Below, piece after piece: positions 14,726 to 22,470 of a stretch of DNA of 27,754 nucleotides. How positions within the stretch are numbered: position 1 is the stretch's first letter; each line of letters opens with the position of its first letter. The notes beneath the pieces were generated by a model. It was not told where the DNA came from, did no database searches, and was given only the letters and a program-made list of their open reading frames with translations. A program made the translations under genes and the position numbers. The stretch is from JABDGZ01 sp964487685 (GTDB lineage Bacteria; Omnitrophota; Gorgyraeia; Zapsychrales; Fredricksoniimonadaceae), in NCBI GenBank assembly GCA_964487685.1, contig CAZASA010000027.1, positions 1-27,754 on the forward strand, in the 5' to 3' direction.

Positions 14726-15184
14726 TTAAGCAATAGCAATTAATATCTCAGTGATTAAATCCTTTTCGGGTGTTTTCCTTGGATCATTGACATAGCTTTC
14801 GATATTAAAATTATTTCGTAATTTTAACTTTTGATTAGTGACAATTTCATAGACGTGGCCGCAGGCTTCCGGTAGATCTGAATAAGACCCTTTTAAGACA
14901 AATTTGGCGTACTTACCGCCTTTAAACTTTGTATACTTAACCTCTTTAGGTAATTCTTTTGGTGCCTCAGATAGGGTAACACCCGCACGGTAAATCATTT
15001 TGTCCCTTGCTTTATAAAGACTCATATATCCTGTAATTTTATTATTATTCAGAATTTCAGGAACTTGGCTTTGTAGCTTTTGCCATGCTTGGGGCGCAGT
15101 TTTCAAGAAAGGTCCGATTTTTTCTACATAAAGATAATGTGTTGATGGCCAATTTACAAGTTTTGGTTTTTCTATAAGGTTCAT
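14726..15184 (-). CDS. GyrI-like small-molecule-binding domain protein
   Basis: The 152-residue protein resembles the GyrI-like/AraC effector-binding fold: it opens with PSTHYLYVEKIGPF and carries YRAGVTLSEAPKELPKEVKYTKFKGGKYAKFVLKGSYSDLPEA, ending with YVNDPRKTPEKDLITEILIAI. Such stand-alone domains bind small amphipathic or drug-like molecules. The ATG at 15184 is preferred because GGAG stands 8 bases upstream; an ATG at 15205 would add seven residues without a Shine-Dalgarno. It lies 51 bases after the YCII-like gene. Confidence 0.85.
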   Translation of the reverse strand: MNLIEKPKLVNWPSTHYLYVEKIGPFLKTAPQAWQKLQSQVPEILNNNKITGYMSLYKARDKMIYRAGVTLSEAPKELPKEVKYTKFKGGKYAKFVLKGSYSDLPEACGHVYEIVTNQKLKLRNNFNIESYVNDPRKTPEKDLITEILIAIA

Positions 15185-15235
15185 ATGATTATCTCCATTA
15201 TTCAATCTAGATCTTCCCTTTTTTAAGTTATTTCA

Positions 15236-15586
15236 TCACATTGCCCTGACTGCCATCACTTCGATTGAAGATTGTGGGATTTGCAGGTGCGGATGATTTT
15301 CAAAGGCTTTTGCCGCAGCCTCGTGTGATTCAGCTTCAATGAATGAATACAAGCAAATATCATTTTTGGTGTCAGATATACCGCTAGCCGTAACCCGTTT
15401 GGTCTTGCCCCCAGCTTCTGTAAGAGTGATCATCTTTGCATGATCGCCCATCCATTTTTGCCATTCTGCCTTCATTTTTTCTTCAGTAGACTTTCTGGCA
15501 TTCGGATCGGTTTTAGCCCAATCAGCCATCACAGATGATGGTATTAAGTAAAGAGCGATAAACTTGTTCAATTTTGTGTCATTCAT
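15236..15586 (-). CDS. YCII-like dimeric alpha/beta-barrel protein (hypothetical)
   Basis: The 116-residue protein starts FIALYLIPSSVMADWAKTDP and holds EEKMKAEWQKWMGDHAKMI, then NDICLYSFIEAESHEAAAKAFENHPHLQIP and IEVMAV, the beta-alpha-beta pattern and closing 'HPHL..P...IEV' of YCII/YciI-like small proteins. Function is unknown. The ATG at 15586 has AAAGGA six bases upstream; an ATG at 15601 that overlaps the TetR stop would add five residues. It is translated directly after TetR and is the likeliest direct partner of that regulator. Confidence 0.75.
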   Translation of the reverse strand: MNDTKLNKFIALYLIPSSVMADWAKTDPNARKSTEEKMKAEWQKWMGDHAKMITLTEAGGKTKRVTASGISDTKNDICLYSFIEAESHEAAAKAFENHPHLQIPQSSIEVMAVRAM

Positions 15587-15597
15587 GGCTTTTCCTT

Positions 15598-16215
15598 TCA
15601 TTTACTTTGTGTTTTTTTAATATTAAAAAGTGAATCAACATAAGCCCTGGCCAATTTTATATTGGAACGGATCATCTGGGCAGATTGTCGTGCTTTGCCG
15701 ATAAGTATTGAGCCTTGCCAGACGCTATTGAGAAACCAAGCAACTTGGTCCGGGTCGAATTTAACCGCGGGTTTTAACTGTTTTTGTGCTGACTGCAGGC
15801 GTGAACGGAACATTTCTGTCCAGACTTCAAGTTCGAGGGCGCAAGCTTCGCGAAATTCAGGACTCTCAATAGACATTTCCTGGGCCATCATGCCGACCAT
15901 GCAAACACAGGGCTCAGGCCTTCTGGTAATGCCTTCCATAATATTAAACAAACGATGAATTTCTTCCAATGGTTCACCCTGCTGTTTCCATGCTTCTGCA
16001 TATAATGACTGGCCAAACTCGCCCCATGCTTTGACGGCAGCTTGCCCAATCTCTTCCTTATTCTTAAAATGATGAAAGAAGCTACCTTTGGTGATCTTGG
16101 CTTCTGCACAGATATCGTCAATCGTGGTGGCATTGTATCCACGTTTTAATATTAGACTTATCGTAGCTTCGATAAGCTTCTGTCTTCTTAATTCCGGCTG
16201 TCTTGTTCTTTTCAT
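15598..16215 (-). CDS. TetR/AcrR family transcriptional regulator
   Basis: The 205-residue protein has the N-terminal TetR helix-turn-helix (LIEATISLILKRGYNATTIDDICAEAKITKGSFFHHFKNKEEI, residues ~14-56) and an all-helical ligand domain with CVCMVGMMAQEM and WQGSILIGKARQS, of the AcrR type with a C-terminal ligand pocket. GAGGA precedes the ATG. It heads the cassette 12035-16215 and should repress it by binding the perfect palindrome at 16244-16259 that overlaps its promoter. The inducer is unknown; electrophiles or drugs are typical for the family. Confidence 0.94.
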   Translation of the reverse strand: MKRTRQPELRRQKLIEATISLILKRGYNATTIDDICAEAKITKGSFFHHFKNKEEIGQAAVKAWGEFGQSLYAEAWKQQGEPLEEIHRLFNIMEGITRRPEPCVCMVGMMAQEMSIESPEFREACALELEVWTEMFRSRLQSAQKQLKPAVKFDPDQVAWFLNSVWQGSILIGKARQSAQMIRSNIKLARAYVDSLFNIKKTQSK

Positions 16216-16243
16216 AGGTGTCCTCGTAGGATCAATAATTAAA

Positions 16244-16286
16244 TACCAACTAGTTGGTAGTATAAAACATTTTTGACATTTGTCAA
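16244..16286 (-). promoter_or_regulatory. Promoter with TetR operator for the stress cassette
   Basis: On the minus strand TTGACA (16286-16281) and TATACT (16264-16259) are separated by 16 bases, a good housekeeping-sigma promoter. The perfect 16-base palindrome TACCAACTAGTTGGTA (16244-16259) begins at the -10 element and covers the expected transcription start, the typical operator position for autorepression by TetR proteins. Confidence 0.85.
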
Positions 16287-16454
16287 TATTTTTTTAGGAT
16301 GCCCCGATCTTCCATCCAATTAAAAACTTGGCCCGATCTATTTAATAGTTGAGATCAGTGAATTGTTAGCGAATTTTGTCGACGGAAAATTAAATATTCT
16401 TTAAGGTGCCAAATTGGCATCTTACAGGGTTCGCACAGATTAGTGAGTGGCAAT
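16287..16454. other. Intergenic stretch at the tRNA-proximal end of the island
   Basis: No gene is present. The only clear structure is the palindrome TGCCAAATTGGCA (16407-16419), without a T-tract, whose role is unknown; it could be an operator or part of an integration site. No integrase gene is found beside the tRNA. Confidence 0.3.
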
Positions 16455-16503
16455 AAAAAAGCCGTTTGTAAGCCTATGTACTGCAATAGGTTATACAAAC
16501 GGC
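16455..16503 (-). terminator. Intrinsic terminator of tRNA-Asn
   Basis: GCCGTTTGTA (16461-16470) pairs with TACAAACGGC (16494-16503), extended by CCTAT/ATAGG, and on the minus strand the hairpin is followed by TTTTTT. It stands 8 bases after the tRNA 3' end. Confidence 0.85.
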
Positions 16504-16511
16504 CGAAAAAA

Positions 16512-16585
16512 CTCCCCCGCGAGGGCTCGAACCTCGGACAAGCGCGTTAACAGCGCGCTGCTCTACCTAACTGAGCTACAGGGGA
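16512..16585 (-). tRNA. tRNA-Asn (anticodon GTT)
   Basis: A complete 74-base cloverleaf reads on the minus strand: acceptor TCCCCTG/CGGGGGA with a G discriminator, D arm GCTC...GAGC, anticodon stem GCGCG/CGCGC with loop CTGTTAA (anticodon GTT), and T arm CGAGG/CCTCG with loop TTCGAGC. CCA is not encoded. The 3' 19 bases are repeated at 11275-11293, which marks this gene as a likely integration target. Confidence 0.97.
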
Positions 16586-16629
16586 ATAAATGAGCAAATT
16601 TAAAGTATGGTTATTATACTGAAACTCTT

Positions 16630-17229
16630 TTATAAGTCAACCACTCTGCGAGAGTTCATGGACATGGCTAATGTGGAAATGTCCGCGTATTCCACCGCAG
16701 AACCGACGGGAATGCCAAGGCCGATCCGGCTGATACGCACCCCCTGGGATTTTAATTCTTTAGACAGATATAACGACGTCATCTCCCCTTCTGCATCAGG
16801 GTCGGTGGCGATCACGACTTCAGTGATTGCCTCATCCTTGATACGGGAGATCAATTTGGCGATATTCAAGTCATCCGGCCCGCGGCCTTCCGAGGGAGAA
16901 ATATTACCCAACAAGACATAGTAGATCCCCCGGTAAGAACCGGTGCGTTCAATGGCCAACAAGTCCTTAGGGCTTTCAACGACACAAATGGTCTTACGGT
17001 CACGATTAGAATCCTGGCAAACAAGACAGAGTTCCTGCTCGCTTAAGTGATTGCACTGTTTGCAAAAACGTAACCCCTCTTTTAACTGCTGGATACTGTC
17101 TGCCAATCCTTTGATGACCATCGGCTCCTGGGCCAGCATCCAATAAACAATGCGCTCAGCACTGCGGCGGCCGATTCCGGGTAGTTTGGTCAATCTTTCC
17201 ATTAGATTTTCGATCAATTTTGGGTACAT
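16630..17229 (-). CDS. recR: Recombination protein RecR
   Basis: The 199-residue protein has the family length and all parts: N-terminal helix-hairpin-helix (LTKLPGIGRRSAERIVYWML, from residue ~13), a four-cysteine zinc finger (FCKQCNHL, LCLVCQD), a Toprim domain (CVVESPKDLLAIERTG, ATDPDAEGE), and the C-terminal Walker-like helix. RecR works with RecO and RecF to load RecA at gaps. It starts two bases after the dnaX stop, so the two are co-transcribed; the ybaB/ebfC gene often found between them is absent. Confidence 0.97.
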   Translation of the reverse strand: MYPKLIENLMERLTKLPGIGRRSAERIVYWMLAQEPMVIKGLADSIQQLKEGLRFCKQCNHLSEQELCLVCQDSNRDRKTICVVESPKDLLAIERTGSYRGIYYVLLGNISPSEGRGPDDLNIAKLISRIKDEAITEVVIATDPDAEGEMTSLYLSKELKSQGVRISRIGLGIPVGSAVEYADISTLAMSMNSRRVVDL

Positions 17230-17231
17230 GT

Positions 17232-18812
17232 TTATTTCTGTGCGTTAGGCCATTCTTTGACGACCTTGCCGCCAAACATTTGCAAGGCAGACGTAACGAC
17301 CGGCTCTTGTTCTTTAACAACAGTATCCGCCTTTTCAATGATCTTAAAAGTTATCATCACAGAGGCATTTATTTTTTCAGCAAATATATCCTCGATCAAT
17401 TTCAAATTCTCCTTACTATTCAGGCATTCCTTTGCAAAAGCATTTTCTTTGGCAAACCCGATCGTCAATCGCCCGGCTTTAAACTCTAAGGGAGTGCCAT
17501 CCTGTAAATACGTAGCTAATGCCATCTTCCGACGAGAAACTTCATGCGTCAGCGCGTTCCAATGCGTTTTGATCTCTTCTAATGTCTCCGCCTTAAGGGT
17601 GATCTTGGGCGTTTGCGGCATTGATGCCCCCAAAGGCACTTTTGTTGAAGATCCGGCAGCCGCAGGAACAGTTTTAGTACTGACCGCAGCCGTTGGCGGC
17701 ATCGTCGATATAACACCGGTTGCGCCGCCATAGGTCAGTTTGGCAAAGGCCACTTCCAGGGGCATGCGCAAGGTCTCCATGACGCGGGCCATTTCCTGGG
17801 CCTCGATCAAAAGTTCAATGGCCTTGAGGATCCCGGCAATGGTGATCTTCTCTGCCTGGGCAGCCAGCCGCTGTTTGACACCTGAAGGATAATCGATCAA
17901 ACCATTTAAACTAACTCCCCCGACCTTCACGATCATCAAATGCCTAAAATGTTCGGTCAAATCCTTACCTAACTGTTTGATGTCCTTGCCACGCTCGATG
18001 ATCTGATTGAACACATCCAAAGCTTTCACACAAGAACGAGCGATCAGAGCATCGGTCAGGTCGAACAAAAATTCAATTTCCACCATTCCAAGCATCGAGA
18101 AAACATCCGCCGCATCAATGCCTTTGTCGCTTAACGCGCTTAATTGGTCCAATACACTTAAGGCATCGCGCATGCTTCCCTGAGACGCTTTGGCAATAGC
18201 AAAAAGCGCCTCTTCATTGGCCTTTAAATTTTCTTTATCACAAATACTTTTAAGATTGGCCATGATGATCTCGATCTGGATGCGTTTGAAATCAAAACGC
18301 TGACAGCGGGAAAGAATGGTAGCCGGCACCTTGTGCACTTCAGTCGTCGCAAAAATAAATTTTACATGCTCAGGAGGCTCTTCTAATGTTTTTAATAACG
18401 CATTAAAAGCATCTGAGGTAAGCATATGGACTTCATCAACAATATAGATCTTGTATTTTCCATAACTGGGGGAAAATTTGACGTTCTCACGAAGAGTACG
18501 GATCTCATCAATGCCGCGGTTGGATGCACCGTCGATCTCAATGACATCAAAACTGTTACCTTGGGCGATTTCAAGACAGGCAGAACATTCCCCGCAGGGC
18601 GTTAGAGTCGGCCCCTTCTGGCAATTAAGCGATTTAGCCAGGATCCTGGCACAGGAAGTCTTCCCGATCCCGCGCGGCCCGCAAAATAAAAATGCATGAG
18701 CAATGCGGCCGGATTCGATCAGCTTTCTCAAAAGGTCGGTAATATGCGCCTGGCCAACCAACTCTTCAAAATTCTGGGGACGGTATTTTCGGGCTAAAAC
18801 CAAATAAGACAT
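17232..18812 (-). CDS. dnaX: DNA polymerase III subunit gamma/tau
   Basis: The 526-residue clamp-loader ATPase has Walker A GPRGIGKT (residues 45-52), zinc-binding cysteines Cys64, Cys73, Cys76 and Cys79, Walker B IVDEVH with Asp126/Glu127, sensor FATTE and the arginine-finger SRC at ~168-170. The middle contains the collar domain, then a Pro/Ala/Thr linker (~370-395), and the C-terminal delta- or polymerase-contact domain. It is shorter than E. coli tau but in the usual range. It is one base away from the epimerase gene upstream and two from recR downstream. Confidence 0.97.
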   Translation of the reverse strand: MSYLVLARKYRPQNFEELVGQAHITDLLRKLIESGRIAHAFLFCGPRGIGKTSCARILAKSLNCQKGPTLTPCGECSACLEIAQGNSFDVIEIDGASNRGIDEIRTLRENVKFSPSYGKYKIYIVDEVHMLTSDAFNALLKTLEEPPEHVKFIFATTEVHKVPATILSRCQRFDFKRIQIEIIMANLKSICDKENLKANEEALFAIAKASQGSMRDALSVLDQLSALSDKGIDAADVFSMLGMVEIEFLFDLTDALIARSCVKALDVFNQIIERGKDIKQLGKDLTEHFRHLMIVKVGGVSLNGLIDYPSGVKQRLAAQAEKITIAGILKAIELLIEAQEMARVMETLRMPLEVAFAKLTYGGATGVISTMPPTAAVSTKTVPAAAGSSTKVPLGASMPQTPKITLKAETLEEIKTHWNALTHEVSRRKMALATYLQDGTPLEFKAGRLTIGFAKENAFAKECLNSKENLKLIEDIFAEKINASVMITFKIIEKADTVVKEQEPVVTSALQMFGGKVVKEWPNAQK

Positions 18813-18813
18813 A

Positions 18814-19722
18814 TTATTTAACGACCTTTTCTAACACAGCCTTTAGTTCTGGAAATCGAAATTGGTAACCGCTCTGCTGTAAACGACGAGGAATAACATT
18901 CACGCCTTCCAATAACAATTGTTGCCCCATTTCACCGAAAAATAAGCGGACCATAAAACCCGGACACGGCAAAAACGTTGGACGATGGATCACCTGTCCT
19001 AATATTTCTGTGAACCTTGCGTTTGAGACAGCCTGTGGAGACACCACATTCACTCCACCAAGCAATAAATTATCTTTAATAATGTGTTCAACGACATAAG
19101 GAATTTCATCCAGCGCTATCCAGCTTAACATCTGCTGACCATTCCCTAATCGTCCGCCTAAACCTAATTGGAACGGCGTTAACATCTTGGCTAAAGCACC
19201 ACCGCTCTTGCTTAATATAACCCCTAATCTCATGTGCACGGTCCGTATACCTTCTTTGCGCAATGGAAAGCTTACCTCTTCCCATTGGCGGCAGACATTC
19301 GCTAAAAAACCTGTACCGGACGGGCTGTTTTCATCTACAAGGTCCGTCGAAGGATGATTGCCGTAAAAACCGACCGCTGACGCGCAGATCACAATCTTAG
19401 GTTTGGAAATGACCTTTGATAAACTTTTACACAATAACTTTGTAGACTCAACCCTGCTTTTTAAAATACTTTTCTTATATTCCTCAGTCCAATATTCGCC
19501 GATATTATTCCCAGCCAAATGGATAATAACATCAAAACCTTCTAGTTTTTCGATCTCAATATATTCTAAAGAAGGGTCCCATACGATGACAGCAATCCCG
19601 GGACTTTCTGTCCGCAATGTGTTGCGGCGAGTGATCACAGTGATCTGATGACCATTGGCCAGCAAATAAGCTGTTAACTTGCTTCCAATCATCCCGGTGG
19701 CACCGGTTATGGCAATGCGCAA
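18814..19722 (-). CDS. TIGR01777-type epimerase (SDR39U1/YfcH family)
   Basis: The 302-residue extended SDR has the cofactor motif GATGMIG (residues 7-13), IIHLAGNNIGEYWTEEYKKSI, the IxSRVEST-like KSRVESTKLL, ASAVGFYGNHP with the active-site Tyr, and the DUF1731-like C-terminal end (FGEMGQQLLLEGVNVIPRRL). Members are conserved NAD(P)-dependent proteins of unclear function, sometimes labelled SulA-like. It heads the likely operon with dnaX and recR. Confidence 0.95.
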   Translation of the reverse strand: MRIAITGATGMIGSKLTAYLLANGHQITVITRRNTLRTESPGIAVIVWDPSLEYIEIEKLEGFDVIIHLAGNNIGEYWTEEYKKSILKSRVESTKLLCKSLSKVISKPKIVICASAVGFYGNHPSTDLVDENSPSGTGFLANVCRQWEEVSFPLRKEGIRTVHMRLGVILSKSGGALAKMLTPFQLGLGGRLGNGQQMLSWIALDEIPYVVEHIIKDNLLLGGVNVVSPQAVSNARFTEILGQVIHRPTFLPCPGFMVRLFFGEMGQQLLLEGVNVIPRRLQQSGYQFRFPELKAVLEKVVK

Positions 19723-19795
19723 ACAACGCCCCCTTTTAAGACCTTACTACGATAGCCGAAAATAATAACTCCGTCAATCCCCTAGATAAACAGAT

Positions 19796-22057
19796 TTACC
19801 AACGATATAATTCTTTACGGACCGGCGCTTTAGGTTGTGGGACGGGTTTATTAAAAGAAACGGCTTTAGGGTTCCCTGTTTTTGCCTTACCTTCTGTTTT
19901 AGATTTATTCTCACCTATATTATGTTTTCGCATGCTAAGGCTGATCCGTTTACGTGCCATATCGATCTCAACGACCCAAACCTTGACCTTTTGCCCAACC
20001 TTGATAATATCTGACGGATTTTTAATATAGGTGTCTGACATGGCGCTGATATGGACCAACCCATCTTGATGAACGCCTATATCCACAAAAGCTCCGAAAT
20101 TCGTGATATTGGTCACCACCCCGTTTAATTCCATGCCGGGCAATAGATCTTCCATTTTTACCACACCTTCTTTGAACTGCACCGCTTCAAACTTGGCGCG
20201 GGGATCCCGGCCGGGTTTGGCCAGTTCTTCTTTTATGTCTAATAGCGTCGGCAATCCCACCGTGGGGGTGACATATTTATTCATGTCCACTTTCTTGCGT
20301 AACTGCTCATCCTTGATTAAATCAGGTACAGAAACGCCCAGATCGCGCGCCATGGCTTCAACCACGTCATACCGTTCAGGATGGACACCAGACGCGTCCA
20401 AAGGATTTTTGGCATTACGGATCCTTAAAAATCCCGCGGCTTGTTCAAATGCTTTAAGCCCCAGCTTGGGCACCTTCTTAAATGATTCACGGGATTCAAA
20501 AGCCCCGTTGGTGTTGCGATGCTCAACTAACGCCGCTGCCAGGGCCGGTCCTAATCCAGAAACATACATGAGTAATTGTTTACTGGCTGAATTGACTTCG
20601 ACACCTACCTGATTCACACAGCTGATGACCACATCATCCAAACCTTTTTTAAGTTTAGGCTGGTCCACATCATGCTGATATTGGCCGACACCAATGCTTT
20701 TAGGGTCGATCTTGACTAGCTCTGCCAAAGGGTCCTGCAGGCGGCGGCCGATAGATACCGAACCCCGTACTGTCACATCATAGTCGGCAAATTCTTCCCG
20801 GGCCACGGGCGAAGCGGAATAGATCGACGCCCCGCTTTCATTGACCATTACGATCTGGATGCCTTCAAGTTTCAATGAACGCACAAAACTCTCGGTCTCA
20901 CGTCCGGCGGTGCCGTTGCCGATGGCAATGCATTCGATCTTATATTGCCGGCAGAGCTCCTTGATCGTCGTGATCGCCTGGTCCTTTTGATCTTCCGATT
21001 GAGAAATAAAAATAGCGGTATGATACAATAATTTCCCTTGGGCATCCAAACAAACCACCTTGCATCCCGTGCGTAAACCCGGGTCAATGGCCAGAACATT
21101 CTTTTCGCCCAACGGTGAAGCCATTAATAATTGGCGTAAATTTTCCGCAAAAACCTTGATCGCCTCCTCGTCCGCTGATTCCTTGGTCAATAATCGGATC
21201 TCCGTTTCCATAGATAAAGAAAGCAGACGCTTAAAACAATCTTCAATAGCCATCTCTAGCTGGGAGACGCAAAAATTAGTTTTATCGCTGTTAATGAACA
21301 TTTCTTTTAAGATCGGCAAGGCATCTTCCGGGGGCACAACGATGCGTAACATTAGAAATCCTTCTTTTTCACCCCGGCGCATGGCCAATACCCGATGGGA
21401 AGGTGCCGCTGAAACAGCTTCCTGCCAATCAAAATAATCTTTAAATTTGGCCCCCTCCAGTTCCTTGCCCTTAATGACCTTGGCGTCGAAAAGACCTTTC
21501 CCTAAATATAACTGACGAATTTCCCCGCGGGCTTTGGCATCTTCATTGATCCATTCGGCGATGATATCCCTGGCCCCGGCTAAGGCTTCATCTATCGATG
21601 ATACTTTAAGCTCTGCGTTAATATATTTTTCTGCTTCGATTTTAGGGTCAAAACCATCTTTTTGGTCCATGATGAGCTGGGCCAAGGGTTCCAAACCCTT
21701 TTCACGGGCCATAGTGGCACGAGTACGGCGCTTGGGCTTATACGGCAAATAAAGGTCTTCCAGGATTGCCATTGTTTCGGCAAGGCTGACTTTTTGTTTT
21801 AATTCATCAGTCAATTTCCCTTGTTTTTCAATGGATTCAAGCACCGCCGCTTTGCGTTCATCTAATTGCTGTAATTGGGCCAAACGGTCACGGATAGCCG
21901 TGATCGCCACCTCATCTAAAGCACCGGTTGCTTCCTTTCTATAGCGCGCAATAAAAGGGACAGTTGACCCTTCTGAAAGCAAAAGCCCCGTGGTTGCAAC
22001 CTGACTTTCCTTAAGATTTAACTCTTTGGCAATTAATTTAAGATGATTTTGTTCCAT
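19796..22057 (-). CDS. tex: Tex family RNA-binding transcription accessory protein
   Basis: The 753-residue protein has the standard Tex order: N-terminal helical region (VPFIARYRKEATGALDEV, LPYKPKRRTRATMAREKGL), YqgF/RNase H-like domain (VLAIDPGLRTGCKVV), helix-hairpin-helix region (GLGPALAAALVEHRNTNGAF, FLRIRNAKNPLDASGVHPE), and a C-terminal S1 domain (GVVTNITNFGAFVDIGVHQ). It has a basic tail. Tex binds nucleic acid and affects transcription and stress responses. A 73-base spacer separates it from the epimerase gene. Confidence 0.97.
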   Translation of the reverse strand: MEQNHLKLIAKELNLKESQVATTGLLLSEGSTVPFIARYRKEATGALDEVAITAIRDRLAQLQQLDERKAAVLESIEKQGKLTDELKQKVSLAETMAILEDLYLPYKPKRRTRATMAREKGLEPLAQLIMDQKDGFDPKIEAEKYINAELKVSSIDEALAGARDIIAEWINEDAKARGEIRQLYLGKGLFDAKVIKGKELEGAKFKDYFDWQEAVSAAPSHRVLAMRRGEKEGFLMLRIVVPPEDALPILKEMFINSDKTNFCVSQLEMAIEDCFKRLLSLSMETEIRLLTKESADEEAIKVFAENLRQLLMASPLGEKNVLAIDPGLRTGCKVVCLDAQGKLLYHTAIFISQSEDQKDQAITTIKELCRQYKIECIAIGNGTAGRETESFVRSLKLEGIQIVMVNESGASIYSASPVAREEFADYDVTVRGSVSIGRRLQDPLAELVKIDPKSIGVGQYQHDVDQPKLKKGLDDVVISCVNQVGVEVNSASKQLLMYVSGLGPALAAALVEHRNTNGAFESRESFKKVPKLGLKAFEQAAGFLRIRNAKNPLDASGVHPERYDVVEAMARDLGVSVPDLIKDEQLRKKVDMNKYVTPTVGLPTLLDIKEELAKPGRDPRAKFEAVQFKEGVVKMEDLLPGMELNGVVTNITNFGAFVDIGVHQDGLVHISAMSDTYIKNPSDIIKVGQKVKVWVVEIDMARKRISLSMRKHNIGENKSKTEGKAKTGNPKAVSFNKPVPQPKAPVRKELYRW

Positions 22058-22123
22058 AAAATTCTCTCATTTCATAACTTATTGCAGGTTAATAGCTTGC
22101 ATCATAACAACAAATCACGCCAA

Positions 22124-22153
22124 TTGGCAAACAAAAAGAATATATGTTATATT
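22124..22153 (+). promoter_or_regulatory. Promoter of the first riboswitch unit
   Basis: TTGGCA (22124-22129) and TATATT (22148-22153) are 18 bases apart. The same arrangement and most of the surrounding bases recur at 23408-23437 upstream of the second riboswitch, and that conservation between copies supports a promoter. Confidence 0.55.
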
Positions 22154-22194
22154 TTAAATGGTCTGTTAGAACTTGCTCTTTAAAAATCGATAAA

Positions 22195-22274
22195 GGTAAA
22201 CTACTTGAAAAAGTAGGACGCAAAGCCGTGAGCCTAAACTTTATCTGGGGATAAAGCAAGGCTGTCTGGTTGCC
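22195..22274 (+). promoter_or_regulatory. c-di-GMP-I (GEMM) riboswitch, copy 1
   Basis: The aptamer matches the GEMM-I consensus: P1 GGTAA/TTGCC, the stem CTACTT-GAAA-AAGTAG with its GNRA tetraloop, the invariant GGACGCAAAGCC segment, GCCTAAAC, the second hairpin CTTTATC/GATAAAG, and AAGGCTG...GGTTGCC. GEMM-I RNAs bind the second messenger c-di-GMP. Forty bases in the aptamer core (22198-22237) are identical to copy 2. It leads to the small ORF at 22351. Confidence 0.93.
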
Positions 22275-22303
22275 GTTTTAATTTTGTGTTGCATGGCTTG
22301 CAT

Positions 22304-22350
22304 TTCGTCCTCTTTTTCAAAATCGTCAACTTCTCAATTGGGAGGGCGAG
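22304..22350 (+). promoter_or_regulatory. Putative translation-control platform, copy 1
   Basis: TTCGTCCTC (22304-22312) can pair over nine bases (with G-T pairs) with GAGGGCGAG (22342-22350), which contains the Shine-Dalgarno and touches the ATG. The same CGTCCT can instead pair with AGGACG (22215-22220) inside the aptamer. This fits a switch in which ligand binding frees CGTCCTC to mask the ribosome site (inference). Confidence 0.5.
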
Positions 22351-22470
22351 ATGCAAAAAATAATTACCCTGATAGCACTAATAATCTTTCTGTACATCCA
22401 AACCGAACCGGCATTTTGTGAATGCTCCAAAAACGCTTCACTGCACAACTCTTTTACCTTGCCTGAGTAA
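22351..22470 (+). CDS. Short secreted peptide under c-di-GMP riboswitch (39 aa)
   Basis: The ATG at 22351 follows GGAGGG at close spacing. The product is almost all signal peptide (QKIITLIALIIFLYIQTEPAFC) with a mature part of only ~16 residues (ECSKNASLHNSFTLPE). Its signal sequence resembles that of the second unit (shared pattern FxIQxxPAF), so the two are paralogous, but this copy lacks the beta-rich body of the other. The last 33 bases overlap the 3' end of the convergent TPR gene. It could be a functional mini-peptide or a truncated copy. Confidence 0.6.
   Translation: MQKIITLIALIIFLYIQTEPAFCECSKNASLHNSFTLPE

Noticed and set aside
16407..16419. Palindrome TGCCAAATTGGCA as an intrinsic terminator
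   Set aside because: No T-tract follows on either strand and the stem is only six base pairs; function left open.
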